A stretch of DNA of 64,000 nt. It comes from Luzula sylvatica (lineage: Eukaryota > Streptophyta > Magnoliopsida > Poales > Juncaceae). The translations under genes were made by a program, and so were the position numbers. The stretch covers positions 26,481,447 to 26,545,446 of the forward strand of contig OX326959.1 in NCBI GenBank assembly GCA_946800325.1, in the 5' to 3' direction. Below the pieces are notes generated by a model that saw only the letters and a program-made list of their open reading frames with translations, searched no databases and was not told the origin of the DNA. Each line of letters starts with the position of its first letter. Within the stretch, counting starts at the first letter, position 1. Of this stretch, positions 11,127 to 22,820 are shown piece by piece.

Positions 11127-12764
11127 TTTATTTTAGTAATTTCAATCATATACTCTCTTAAACTTAATCGTATATTTCGCTAAATTTAATAATATTTTTT
11201 GCTGATTGTATGAAATTAATGATCGTGTTCGTCGGATAATTAACTATATTTTAGTAAATTTGATCATATATTCTGTTAAATTTAATCATATATTCTGTTA
11301 AATTTAATCATATATTATGTTAAATTTAATCATATATTCTGATAAATTTAATCATATATTATGTTAAATTTAATCGTATATTCTGCTAAATTCAATAATA
11401 TATTTTGCTGAATTATATGAAATTAATGATCATGTTCATCAGATAATTAACTATATTTTGCTAAATTCAATCGTATATTTTTGCTAAATTTAATCATATA
11501 TTCTGTAAAATTTAATCATATATTCTATTAAATTTAATCATATATTCTGATAAATTCAATTATATATTCTGTTAAATTTAATCATATATTCTGTTAAATT
11601 TAATCGTATATTTTGCTAAATTCAATAATATATTTTGCTGAATTATATGAAATTAATGATCATGTTCATCAGATAATTAGCTATATTTTGCTAAATTCAA
11701 TCGAATATTTTTGCTAAATTGAATCATATATTATGTTAAATTTAATCATATATTATGTTAAATTAAATCATATATTCTGATAAATTTATTCATATATTCT
11801 GTTAAATTTTTCATATATTCTGTTAAATTTAATCGTATATTTTGCTAAATTCAATAATATATTTTGCTGAATTATATGAAATTAATGATCATGTTCATCA
11901 GATAATTAACTATATTTTGCTAAATTCAATCGTATATTTTTGCTAAATTTAATCATATATTATGTTAAATTTAATCATATATTCTGATAAATTTAATCAT
12001 AAATTCTATTAAATTTAGTCATATATTCTGTTAAATTTAATCGTATATTCTGCTAAATTCAATAATATATTTTGCTGAATTATATGAAATTAATGATCAT
12101 GTTCATCAGATAATTAACTATATTTTGCTAAATTCAATCGTATATTTTTGCTAAATTTAATCATATATTATGTTAAATTTAATCATATATTCTGATAAAT
12201 TTAATCACATATTTTGTTAAATTTAATCGTATATTTTGTTAAATTCAATAATATATTTTGCTGAATTATATGAAATTAATGATCATGTTCATCAGATAAT
12301 TAACTATATTTTGCTAAATTCAATCGTATATTTTTACTAAATTTAATCATATATTCTGTTAAATTTAATCATATATTATGTTAAATTTAATCATATATTC
12401 TGATAAATATAATCATATATTCTGTTAAATTTAATCGTATATTTTGCTAAATTCAATAATATATTTTGCTGAATTATATGAAATTAATGATCTTATTCAT
12501 CGGATAATTAACTATATTTTAGTAAATCCAATCTTATATTCTGTGAAATTTAATCGTATATTTTGCTAAATTCAATCATTTATTTTGGTGAATTATATGA
12601 AATTAATAATCGCATTCATCGGATAATTAACTATATTTTAGTAAATTCAATTGTATATTCTGTTAAATTTAATCGTATATTTTGCTAAATTCAATCGTAT
12701 ATTCTGCTGAATTATATGAAATTAATTATCGTGTTTATCGGATAATTAAGTATATTTTAGCTAA
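11127..12764. repeat. AT-rich minisatellite with higher-order structure
   Basis: The basic unit is about 22 bp (ATCATATATTCTGTTAAATTTA-like, variably ATT/TGCT). Blocks of these units are separated by a conserved anchor that includes GATCATGTTCATCAGATAAT. Anchors recur about 230, 229, 211, 186, 206, 122 and 120 bp apart, so the array grew by gain and loss of 22-bp subunits. The same family forms 56385-58627. Confidence 0.93.
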
Positions 12765-13478
12765 TGTCTCCATTTTCTTCTTTTTTTCATTTCGCTTATG
12801 TCTGGGCCTAATCAAATTATAATTTCTAGATTTTAAGACTTTATTTTTTTATTATAATTTAAGAATATATTTGTTTGATTGAAGCTTGCTTTCCTCTTTG
12901 CCAATGACTCTGGATTTGAATTTTTTTTGAATTTTTTATTTCTATGGACTGAAATTTAAAAAATGATTAAATAAAAACAAAATCATCCAAATCATCCAAA
13001 CTCCGATTACAAATAGCAAAATCATCTAAATAACAATGCATAATTATCCCAAAATCAATTCCAATTATGCAAAAATATCCCTTAGTTCATCGAAAATGAA
13101 CATTTCGAAAAAATAAACAATGAAGCTAAAGAATATAACAAATCTCCAGCTAGCTTCGCACCAAATTTCAAATTTGTCTCGAGTCATCTCGTCGTCTCGT
13201 GTCGTCTCATCTCGTCATCTCGAGAGGGTTCTTTCGAAAAGGGTTTCTCATTTAAATTATGCAATTAAGGCTCAATATTGATGATTTCATTAACACCGAA
13301 TTATACAATTAAGGCTCAATATTACGCCCAAATTGACCTTCAATTGTCCAATTAACTCAATAAAATTAACCTCTATTATGAAATCAAACATCAAAGAGAG
13401 AAAGAAGACATCATATTCCAGTAGTATCATCGGCCATGGAAGAACATTGCGATCTTGCGAGTACGACAGATAGCACTT
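12765..13478. other. No gene recognised
   Basis: AT-rich DNA to about 13140, then a short CTCGTC-rich stretch (13170-13215). No coding similarity was recognised. Confidence 0.5.
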
Positions 13479-13679
13479 TCAGTCGGTGTTGACCTGAGAA
13501 GCGATTTGACAGGGACGGGAAAGAGGGTGTCGGACCTGGTTTGGGCGAAAATCTGGAGGTACGACGCAGATCGGGTCCATTGTTGTCATGTCGTATTGGG
13601 AGAGGATCGAGGCAATTTTGTTTAGGGTTTCACCTTCTCGCAAGTTGAATACCGTGAAGGACGAGGAGGCGATACCCAA
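13479..13679 (-). pseudogene. Possible LysM-like gene fragment
   Basis: The 66-residue minus-strand stretch contains LREGETLNKIASIL and then MTTMDPIC, which loosely resembles the start of a LysM carbohydrate-binding domain (xxGETLxxIA). The similarity is short and I would not assign a gene. A motif AGGGTTTCACCTTCTCGCAAG recurs 90-95 bp further on (13626 and 13717), so part of the region is tandemly duplicated. It is probably another captured piece in the TIR element. Confidence 0.22.
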
Positions 13680-14213
13680 AGAAGATGCCAGTAGGAGGAG
13701 AGGGTGATTTGGCCTAGGGTTTCACCTTCTCGCAAGTTTAATAGGTTATTTACCAAACTGGAGCCTTTTCGCCACTTTCAAAGCCTTTTTATGAGCCCTT
13801 TTAGCCATGTCGACAATTTCATCTTCGGTAATCCGTCTCGTCTTCCTACTACGCACTTCCTCTTTGTCCGATCCCGAATCTCTCGCTTCTTCGTCAGAAG
13901 AAGGGGTCGGCGTTCGTCGCCGTCGCTTCGACGATGAGCCGCTCTCTTTTTCTTGAATCGTAACAAGGATGGAGGAGGGAGATGGCGGAATTTAGCATGG
14001 AGAGAGCGAGAGCCGAGCTCGACGTGGAGGGATCCATGGAGATGGAAGATGGAAGTCTCTCGTCGTCTTCTTCTTCTTCTGCTGTGGCGTGAGGGTGTGG
14101 GTGAATGTGGTTTATCAACTTATTTACAAAAAGGTCCCTCCGTCTGTAGTTTATATAAATTTTGATCATATTACAAAAAAGTCCCTCCGCCTGTACTTGT
14201 ATTAATTTTTAGG

Positions 14214-14257
14214 TCCTTGGATTCGTTTTGTGGATTCTTTTTGTGGATTCTATTTAG
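14214..14257 (-). repeat. Right terminal inverted repeat, GAGAATCC-type family
   Basis: GGATTC blocks at about 10- to 15-bp spacing end with TTTAG next to a (TA)n tract. Termini at 50165-50208 and 60586-60628 have the same layout, preceded in each case by a 'ggtcc(c)t' low-complexity lead-in. Confidence 0.7.
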
Positions 14258-14275
14258 AATATATATATATATATA

Positions 14276-14587
<312 letters not shown>

Positions 14588-14701
14588 TTAATTAATGTAC
14601 TAATAAAACAAAAGTGATGTATAGATTCCTATTGTATAATTACATCTTCCATAAATGTCAAAATAAAAAAGTGGTTAAAAATGAGCGGAAAAAATAATAA
14701 A

Positions 14702-15399
14702 GGGAAATTTTCGAAAAAAACCCCTATATTTTTTGGATATTCTAATAAACTCCTATCTTTTTGGAAACTCCAAAAAATACCCTCTGCCAAACTTTTTTTT
14801 TCAAATAATCCTTATAGTGGTTAATACTAACCATGGATGGTGTTAAAATTTTTTTGACCAAATTACCATTTTAATTTCATATGTAGTAATTAAAAAAATA
14901 TTATTTTTATTAATTTTATTAATTTTAAGAAAATTCATAAATATTTTTTTGACATGAAGTGATTTCACAACAATAAAATTATTACAGTTGTGTTTATATA
15001 ATTTTAATTTTTCATTTATTTTTAATGAAAAACTAACATCATATAGTAATAAAATAGACAACAATAAATAAACACATTGAAAATATATTGATAGAAAAAT
15101 ATTTGTTTAAATATCTAGTTTTTATTTTTATGTATTTTTTTATAGTTTCATGATATTTTTTTTTTAATATATATAAATAGTAGAGTATTTTTGTCAAAAA
15201 TAACAGTTTTTTTAATTATATGTAAATAGAAGGATATTTTTGTCAAAAAATAATTGTAACACCATCCATGATTAGTTTTAATCCCTATAGTGAGGTGTTT
15301 GAAAATAAAAATTTGGTAGAGTATTTTTTTTGGAGTTTCCAAAAAGATAAATAATTTTTTAGAGCGTCGAATAAATTAGGGGTTTTTAAAAAATTTCCC
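14702..15399. mobile_element. MULE-type MITE with 9-bp target duplication
   Basis: Inverted repeats of about 145 bp start GGGAAATTTT at both ends. They share the run CTTTTTGGAAACTCCAAAAAA and end with an inner CCATGGATGGTGTTA-like block. The flanks carry a perfect 9-bp duplication AATAATAAA (14693-14701 and 15400-15408), which is the Mutator signature. It is non-coding. Its edge lies only about 15 bp past the stop codon of the receptor kinase, so it occupies that gene's 3' UTR. A diverged relative is at 34566-35162. Confidence 0.9.
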
Positions 15400-15413
15400 A
15401 ATAATAAATTTAC

Positions 15414-18400
15414 TCATAACATGAGATATTCCTTCACTTCGATCAATTGTGTAACTGCATCCTTTATCTTAGCTCGTTCACTTGGCCGTGTCTTTGCACA
15501 TGAGAGCCCAACTTTGAAGATCAAATCTAGACCTCTTTCCATCGTATCGCTCCTATAGATTACATCTTTTGATTGAAGAGATGCATCCATGATCTGAGTG
15601 GCTTGAGTTCCCTTCGAAATTTCATTCTCCACAAAGTTATGGAGAGTGAGGCCATCTTTGAACATGTCGTATGTTGGTCGCTTTCCTGTGAACAACTCGA
15701 GCAGCAATATTCCGAAGCTGTACACATCCCCTTGCATCGAGATGCGATTGCTCACTCCATATTCTATTTTCAAAACAAAACAAAAAACAATCAAAAATAG
15801 AAAAAATAAAAGAAACCTGATTTTTTTTCAGCAAAATTAAGATAGGAAATTTACCCGGAGGAACATATCCAATTGATCCTTTCATATCCGCCGAAGTGGA
15901 GATATCTTTGTGGCCCTTGCCATTTATTCTTGTGAGGAATCTTGCCAGCCCGAAATCACCGACATGGGCAGTCTTATTTTCGTCAAGAAGCACATTGCTC
16001 GGTTTCAAATCACAGTGAATGATAGGGCTTCCACCATGATTGTGAAGGTAGTCCAATGCGGAAGCCACGTCGATTGCAATGTTTACTCTTTCAGCAAGAG
16101 TCAGGAAACTCTTAAACCCCTTTTCAGGATCCGCCTTTGAATGCACCCACATATCGAGATTCCCATTTGGCATGAATTCAAAGATCAAAGCCTTAAATTC
16201 ATTACCTGTAGCATCAACACTTGAACAAACAGTAATTATCTTGACAAGATTTCGATGCTTGATGTTTCTCAGAGCCTCGCACTCTGCTAAGAAGCTCTTA
16301 TAGGCTCCTTTTTTCCGGAGGTTAAGTACCTTAACAGCAACTAGCTGACCGCCACTCAAAATTCCTTTGAACACGGAACCAAAACTTCCAACACCAATTA
16401 GATTTTCAAAAGAGAAATCGTTTGTGGCCTTCACCAGATCAGCATATGAAACATGTAACAATTGATTATCTGACGGCGCGTTGAATGAGAGTCTCCTCGT
16501 GTTCGAGTTTCTCTTTGTTATGGAAGCGATATATAAGCAAAACAATAAGGAAAGTAACCCGAGTCCACAAACAACAGGAACCACTATTTTTACAACAAGA
16601 TTCTTCTTCTTCTTTTGTGTTTGGTGCGGACAAGCAGGGAGTTCTAAGTTTGATATACCTCCGCAAACTTGGCTATTCCCGAGGACCGAAACAGCCGTAC
16701 TATTTGCAAAAATTCCTTTTATGGGTACTTGACCAGATAGGTCATTGAACGATAAGTTGACACGTTCCAAATAGGAAAAATCGGCTAGGTAAACAGGAAA
16801 TGGACCCGATAAATTATTATGTGATAGATCTAGTTCCGTAAGGCCTCTAAGGTTTTTCATTGAACTAGGAATCAAACCATTAAAGTTGTTGTTGTTCATA
16901 AGGAGCTTTTCCAACACTACGCAACTGCCTAGCCCATCAGGGATTCTTCCTGATAAGTTGTTGTTAGAGAAATCCAAATAAGTAAGGCTTTGTAACCTAC
17001 CAACCTCTTGCGGTAACTGTCCGCTTAACAAATTATTAGCCAAGCTAAGCCATAAGGAAAGGGAAGAGAGACTGAGAAGCTCTTTTGGAATGGACCCACT
17101 TAGCCGATTATAGGAAAAATCCAAAATATTCAATTTCTGGCAATTGCCAATGCTTGTCGGTATCTCACCTTGCAATTGATTGTTGCTAAGATAAAACTCG
17201 CTCAATTGCGTGAGATTTCCAATCCATGATGGTATATTTCCTGATAGCTGATTGTTAAACAGGACCAAGGCATTTAAATTTATAAGTTTGCTAATCGAAC
17301 TGGGTATTGTGCCACTAAATTTATTGCCGCTAAGACCTAACGTGTTCAAATTTACCAGGTTTCCAATTTCTGGAGGAATTTCTCCGGTGATTTGATTATT
17401 CCATAGACTTAAATATGTAAGTTGTGTTGAGAGATTACCTATTGCACTTGGTAAAGTTCCGCTTAGATTGTTGTTACCAAAACTGAGGTGTGTTAGGAAA
17501 CTGCAATTGGTTAGTGAATGAAGAAAACCCCAATCGTTCGGTTCACTAGCTTCGAGCTGATTGTCCTCTAAAGAGAGCCAAGAAAGATTTTTTAGCATGC
17601 CAAAGTTTGCAGGTATTTTGCCGGTGAACTGGTTATTGGACAGGTCGATAAACGTGAGGTGAGAAGCATTAGCCAAAGAAACTGGAATGGATCCAGTTAG
17701 TTGGTTGAAATAATAATCAAGTTTTCGGAGATTTGGTAAAGAATAACCAATATTTAAGGGAATTTCTCCTAAAAATGAATTATTGTATATTGTAAGATTT
17801 TGAAGAGAGGTTATATTGTAGATAGAGAGAGGAATAAGTCCGGTAAGAGCATTAGTGGATACTTTCAAGAATAATAGGCTTCTCAAATGACCAAGCTCAG
17901 TGGGAAGTTCTCCAACAAGATTATTATTGCTAAGATCAAGAGTTGTTAAGAAAGACAAATTGCCCAAAGATGGAGGTACGGCGCCATTAAAATTATTTTC
18001 TGACAAGTGTAGGGAAGTAAGAGAAATAATGTCACCTATTGACACGGGAATTTCACCGGTAAAATCGTTGGACGAGAGGTCGAGAATTGTCAGGTTCATG
18101 AAGTTACGAATCCCAGATTGTGAAATTGGTCCGTTAAAACCGTTATGTGATAGATTTAGATGTGTAAGGTTGAAGAGGCTATATAATGGAATCGGGATTG
18201 TACCGACGAGACTATTTGATGAAATGTCAAGAGTTGAGAGGTGAGATAGGTTACCCAAGGAAGGCGGTATCATTCCTTCGAACTCGTTATCGGAGAGACG
18301 AAGGGTGGTGAGTTCCGTTAGATTTGCGAGAGAAGAGGATATGGTACCTTCAAGGCTCATCGACTCGAGCACCAAACTCGTCACCCTTTTGTCCTCGGTG

Positions 18401-18603
18401 CATGTCACACCGGCCCATTGGCAGAGCGGCACACTCGCGTTCCATGAAGCCAAAGTGTTTGAAGAGCTTGTGCTTATTTCAGACTTGAAGGCGAGGAGAG
18501 CTGGGCCATCAATTTCACTCACTGAGCTTGTTGCGGCAACTGAGAAATTGAAGATCACGATGAGAGAAAGCAAAGCAAGCGGAGTTTGAGATATGCTTAC
18601 CAT
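15414..18603 (-). CDS. LRR receptor-like serine/threonine kinase, subfamily XII type, two exons
   Basis: The product is a probable cell-surface immune-type receptor kinase of 1032 residues. Exon 1 is 18603-15855, the intron is 15854-15764 (91 bp, GT...AG), and exon 2 is 15763-15414. The chosen start gives a hydrophobic signal peptide (MVSISQTPLALLSLIVIF). The in-frame ATG at 18792 would place a non-signal sequence in front. Order of parts: signal peptide 1-26; LRR N-cap with LASWNASVPLCQWAGVTC (51-68); about 21 LRRs (75-625); cysteine pair near 647-658; basic KKKKN and membrane span about 669-694; kinase domain from about 731. Visible kinase features are the glycine loop GVGSFGSV (737-744), Lys758 in VAVKVL, HCDLKPSN at 863 (the non-RD form), DFG 883-885, and DVYSFGILLLELFTGKRPT in exon 2. 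The intron lies in the activation-segment codon before EYG, as is usual in this family (At3g47570/EFR/Xa21-like). Nothing is broken, so it is probably functional. The ligand cannot be told. Confidence 0.95.
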
Positions 18604-18650
18604 GATAAATTGTGAAAGAATATTTGTATTGTTAGTACCAGTTAAGATAT

Positions 18651-18660
18651 GTATATATAA
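18651..18660 (-). promoter_or_regulatory. Candidate TATA box of the receptor kinase
   Basis: The minus strand reads TTATATATAC about 48 bp upstream of the start codon, in an AT-rich stretch. Placement fits a short 5' UTR. It lies just outside the duplicated arm that starts at 18667. Confidence 0.35.
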
Positions 18661-19194
18661 TAATAAATAATAAATTAAACTAGACTTCTTTTGAAATACA
18701 TGGATGGATATTTGGGGGTGGACTTGAGGATTCAAAGTCAATATATTCATTTCATTGGTGTTCAGATGTGAAAATGAGATGGGACGAGCCAATACGCAAG
18801 TGTTCCCTTGAAAGTCGAAAAAATCTTCGGTCGAGATGGATAGAGAGGGACAATCACTAAATTGAACACATACTGAGTGACGATATTAACAAACCACGAT
18901 AGTGATTAGGTCAAACTAGAATTTTGAGCACGACATTTTGACCGTTCACACACTCTCAAGACTTAAGTAAACAGAAATTAGTAGAATCAACAAGGTCAGG
19001 GAAAGAATTTTTTTTTATGTATTATAATTAAAATATGACATGTAAACTAAAAAAATACATAACAATATTAAATTACAAATAAAATTCAAAAATATATATT
19101 CGTCCAAAATAATAAAATATCTAAAATAAAATCTAATTTAAACGTGGCGGAACCCATCTTTTTCGCAAAAGCAAAGTCTTCTATAATTTTTCCG

Positions 19195-19410
19195 TTAAAA
19201 AAATTCGGCAATTTTCTTTTCAATATAAACAATCAAATAGTTAGTTAAAAAATCATCCTTTATTTTATTATGGAGTCTTGTCTTCTCGATTCTCATTACC
19301 GAGAAAGCATGTTCCGTAGTTGCCATCGAAACGGAGAGAGTTAAGACGAGACGTAAAAATAAGAACAACATAAGATAATTATCAATCTGTAATATTTGAA
19401 TTGTTTTCAA
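19195..19410 (-). pseudogene. hAT transposase C-terminal dimerisation remnant (arm A)
   Basis: About 71 residues containing LVLTLSVSMATTEHAFSVM and then EKTRLHNKIKDDFLTNYLIVYI. This is the conserved hAT dimerisation pattern (LTLPVSTATTERAFSAM...TRLRNKM). The rest of the transposase is not present in the flanks. The duplicate in arm B keeps the more typical ATTER. It is a dead remnant. Confidence 0.8.
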
Positions 19411-19928
19411 CTAAAAACTAACATTCGTTACAATTATATTATTTATACATAGAAATTCCAAAGTGATTGTTCTAATTTAATCAATTAGCTTTTTTTTTTT
19501 TTCTTATTTTTAGGTTTTGCAAGTTTAAAATAAATACTATAAAATTAATTATTTATCTTGAGAATCTTAAGAAATTTGAAGAAGTTACTTGCTTGTTTTT
19601 TTTTTTTTAGTAAAGTTACTTGCTTGTTCTATCTTTTTTTAATTTGTTTGTAGTTTGAAAAAGATTTTGAGTTATTTTGGAAAAAAAAAGTTTGTGGTTT
19701 AAAGAGAAAAAATAGAAACCATCTGTTGTTTTGGAGAAAAAACATTTGAATGATAAAATATAATATTCAGATGACAATATCTTATTGTTTCTTGAATGAA
19801 ATTGGGCTGGCCTCATTTTTTGTGTTAGTATTCTTTACAATTTTTGAGTTTCAACAATCTTTAAAATAAAATTTCAATGGCCAAATAAAATATTCTAATG
19901 GTATAGAATAAGAATATTTAGAAATCAT

Positions 19929-19941
19929 GGGGGGGGGGGGG

Positions 19942-19979
<38 letters not shown>
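19929..19979. repeat. 51-bp poly(G) tract
   Basis: G in every position except one A at 19944. The matching place in arm B (about 45866) has only six C. Its flank, CAAGGCTCTCCTTGGCCCCC, is typical of the ends of plant hAT-like repeats. Part of the length may be sequencing or assembly error. Confidence 0.9.
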
Positions 19980-19980
<1 letters not shown>

Positions 19981-20288
19981 CAAGGCTCTCCTTGGCCCCC
20001 CTCTAATTTCGCCCTTGATCTTAATAAATCAGAAATTATAAGAAACTATTTGGACTGAGATAATTAGGACAATTAGTAAATAGCACTGCCACAATACACC
20101 AATTCTTTTTGTTTGGTTTGCTGTAAATAATGGGATTCCAGCATTTCCTACTCCCCTGCATCTTGTATTGCTGCAAATCTTATTCTGCTTAGAACCACAA
20201 GGATCATAAATGCATAATTGAGAAAACTTGACGAGAGAACCTGAAACGGTAAAATCCTCGAATCCGTATTCTCTCTCTCTCCCTCTCT

Positions 20289-20370
20289 TTTTAGTAATAC
20301 ATTCGTCCCACCACTATAATGATCATTGTAGTAATGATCATTGTAGTGGTGGGACGAATATATTACTAAA
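20289..20370. repeat. Near-perfect hairpin (foldback MITE-like), arm A
   Basis: About 38-bp inverted repeats starting TTTAGTAATAC and containing TTCGTCCCACCACTATAATG meet at a short centre that is itself a repeat of ATGATCATTGTAG. A transcript would fold into a long stem. A 65-bp version is at 45461-45525. Confidence 0.85.
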
Positions 20371-20539
20371 GAGAAGGGCAGAGAGGACAATCTCCATCAT
20401 TGGTTTTGGGTTCACCTAAAACCGATGGATTCCATCATCCAAAACCAATTTGGAACCCATCCTTGTGCATCTTGTTCTTTTTATTATCTTTTCTTTCCGG
20501 TATTACATTGGTTTTGGGTGAACCCACTTCATTGTTAAG

Positions 20540-20847
20540 CGCACCCTTACTGTTCGTTCGAACAAACCATCTCCTGTCCCACTTCATTGTTAATTCCAAA
20601 CATCATTCGTAGTAGTCCGTTCGAACGAATATCAATGCTGGTTCGAACGAACCACTCTCTGGAATGAATATGTGTAAAACTATTTTACGAATTTTACACT
20701 CGTAGCGGTCCGTTCAAACGGACGAACCACTCTCTGGAACTTAACTTTGCACAATCCTATTATGCATTTAATCAATCCATGAACATTCATGTTCATATAT
20801 CCTTATATGTACAGTTTTACGGTTGATCCGAAACTGTATTTCTTTCA
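20540..20847 (-). repeat. Truncated 3' LTR of the second Copia element
   Basis: Matches 33382-33701, with small indels, and ends TTTCTTTCA. Just left of the break the 16-bp block CCCACTTCATTGTTAA (20523-20538) also occurs inside the LTR at 20578-20593, so the break involved LTR sequence. Confidence 0.85.
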
Positions 20848-20892
20848 GTCTCCCACTCAATTTCAGATCTACCTAAAATGTACTAATGCATA

Positions 20893-22238
20893 TGATAACG
20901 GTCTTTTTGCACGTTTAAAATGCGTATCGTTGTTTTAAAGTCCCGTAATATCAAACAAGTGAATTATATGGTTGTATAGCAGAAAATAATAGATTCGTTC
21001 CACAGGGAGCTATTGCGTCAAAATAGGATTAAACTTCAGGTCTTTAAAATAATTATTTCGAAGTTTCCAAAATTAATGAAAATTTGTGTAGAGATTTTTC
21101 TGAATATTATCAAATTTATCCTAAAATTTCAAACAATTTGGACAACGGAATAAAAAGTTATTAACGAATTACAATCAGGTCTCTGAAAAACAGTCCCCTG
21201 GAAACAGCAGGTTTTCAATTTAAGTGACAGTTTTCAAAAATTCATATCAATTCGAATATTTCATGAAATTCTACGATTCAAAAAGTTCCCGAAACTAGAA
21301 ATCAAGATCTACGCAGAACAAAAAGAGAACAAACACACAAAGAGAGCCAAAGATTGAATGCAAGAAACAAAGATTTACAACAAAGAAAAAGATTCAATTA
21401 CAACCTTAAACTATCATTCAACATACAAGAATTTCAAGATTTATAAAGAATACACCTAATTCGAAGAAAGTAGAGCTTCAACGTGCCAAGAGGAGCTCCT
21501 TTCCTCGCCTAGTGTCGTCGCTCGATGCTCGAACCGCTAGAAAGCTAGGACGGTACGAGCGCTTCTCGCTCGAAGTTGTCGACTCTCCCGGATGAAGAAA
21601 GCTCCGAGTCCGGTTGTGACGTGTATCTTCTGCGACTAGCTTCGATTAGATCGATTCACCGGATGAAGTAAGCTTCGAGTCCGGCAAACAATCACTCGAG
21701 AATTCGAGTAATTCTTGAATGGTTCTTGACGTTCTTGAAAGTTCTTGGAAGTGCTTAGAGAGAGAGAGAGAAGAAAGGGGAAGGAAGAAGAAGCAATCCT
21801 GCCCCAAGGGCCTTTGGGGTCTATTTATAGTGCATTAGGAGCCTTCCCATTGGTCTAGAGATTGTTGAGAGGATTGAGGGTAGTTTGGTAATTGTAGGTG
21901 AGGTAGGTGGGCTGAATGGTGGTTAAAGTGTGAGTGATTTTCGTATAGAATTTGGTGTAGACTTTTGTGTGGTAGATTTCTTGCCTCCTTCTTCATACGT
22001 GTACCGAAATGGACAGTATAATATATCGATTTTATCGGCGCGAGGAGAGGAAGACAAATACACTGTTGGAATGCCAAAAACTTTCGCCCAAAAACCTAAA
22101 ATTATCAATAAAACACACTTAGTGAAGAAATATTCTTGCTATCTCAAATATGAACAATTATATATATAAAGTTGTGATTCAAAAGGGCTAAAATCCCCAA
22201 ATTAGATATCAAAAAGGTGCTTTATTTTCCTCTTATCA
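20893..22238 (-). repeat. 3' LTR of the Athila/Tat-like element
   Basis: 1346 bp. A minus-strand TATA box (CTATAAATAG) lies at 21821-21830. Target duplication GCATA precedes it. Confidence 0.93.
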
Positions 22239-22254
22239 AATACCCCCACACTTA
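22239..22254 (-). other. Polypurine tract of the Athila/Tat-like element
   Basis: The minus strand reads TAAGTGTGGGGGTATT directly before the 3' LTR. A second near-copy lies 1.26 kb upstream at 23502-23520. Confidence 0.8.
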
Positions 22255-22689
22255 GCTTTTGTCGTCCTCGACAAAATAAAACGTAATAAAATATATTTTA
22301 AGCACAAAAAATACAAGTTAGGTTTTGTTGAAATTGTAATCACACTATCTCATAAATTTGAATTTCACAAGAAATATTTATACTCTCTTAATCATATGTT
22401 ATTTCAAGAGGAACAAAATATCAAACTTCTATAATGAGGATTTTGCCAATTTTTAAGATATTTATTAAGAAATGATTTTCACTCGAAAAAGATAGTTAAA
22501 CACCACATAATGAACGTAACACCACATAATTAAAGAGGAAAAATCTTTTAAAAGTATTAATAGAACCAATTTTTTCATTTTTGCAAAAGTTGACCTTAAA
22601 TGTAAGTAATTCACTTTTATAACCGCTCGGTACGTAAGTACTTGGGTCCTCCTTAAATCCAACCAAATTTCCTTAAATTTTGCTCAAAA

Positions 22690-22820
22690 ATATTATTTTA
22701 TATTTTTCTATTTTTTTTCTTTTTCTTTTTTCTATTTTCTTTTTCTTTTCTTTTTTTCTTTTTTTTTCTTTTTTTCTTTTTTTCTTTCTTTTTTTCTTTC
22801 TTTTTTCTTTCTTCTTTCAT
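22690..22820 (-). repeat. Long polypyrimidine tract
   Basis: About 130 bp of almost pure T/C, mainly TTTTTCT units, in the 3' non-coding part of the element. On the element's own coding strand it is polypurine. Confidence 0.9.

Larger units (their letters stand above)
1..14257. mobile_element. Gene-capturing TIR element, right part only (patatin fragment + minisatellite), interrupted by Copia
   Basis: The right terminus at about 14214-14257 is made of GGATTC blocks ending TTTAG. Read on the minus strand it begins CTAAATAGAATCCAC and matches the termini of the element at 53998-60628. Inside are a spliced-type patatin fragment (9532-10027) and a minisatellite (11127-12764) of the same family as the array at 56385-58627. 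The Copia element 354-9021 was inserted later, splitting this element at a GTACG target. The left end is not in the window. The 306 bases between the TC run and the Copia element hold no recognisable gene. That the whole left side belongs to one element is an inference. Confidence 0.5.
18667..20520 (+). repeat. Inverted duplication, arm A (upstream of the receptor kinase)
   Basis: This stretch matches the reverse complement of 45313-47108 nearly throughout. Shared marks are the GGGTTCCCTTGAAAGTCGAAAAAATC block, the hAT dimerisation remnant, the G/C run, the TTTGGTTTGCTGTAAATAATGG block, the hairpin and the TTTTTATTATCTTTTC block. It ends where the truncated Copia LTR begins. It covers the proximal upstream region of the receptor kinase gene. 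Confidence 0.88.

Noticed and set aside
11127..12764. CRISPR-like array
   Set aside because: Direct tandem units with no unique spacers, in plant DNA without cas genes.
16481..16748. Several plus-strand frames opposite the receptor kinase
   Set aside because: Antisense shadows of conserved kinase and LRR coding sequence.
18604..18792. Upstream in-frame ATG that would lengthen the receptor kinase by 63 residues
   Set aside because: The extension has no signal peptide at its start and would bury the clear signal peptide at 18603. It overlaps the TATA-like region.
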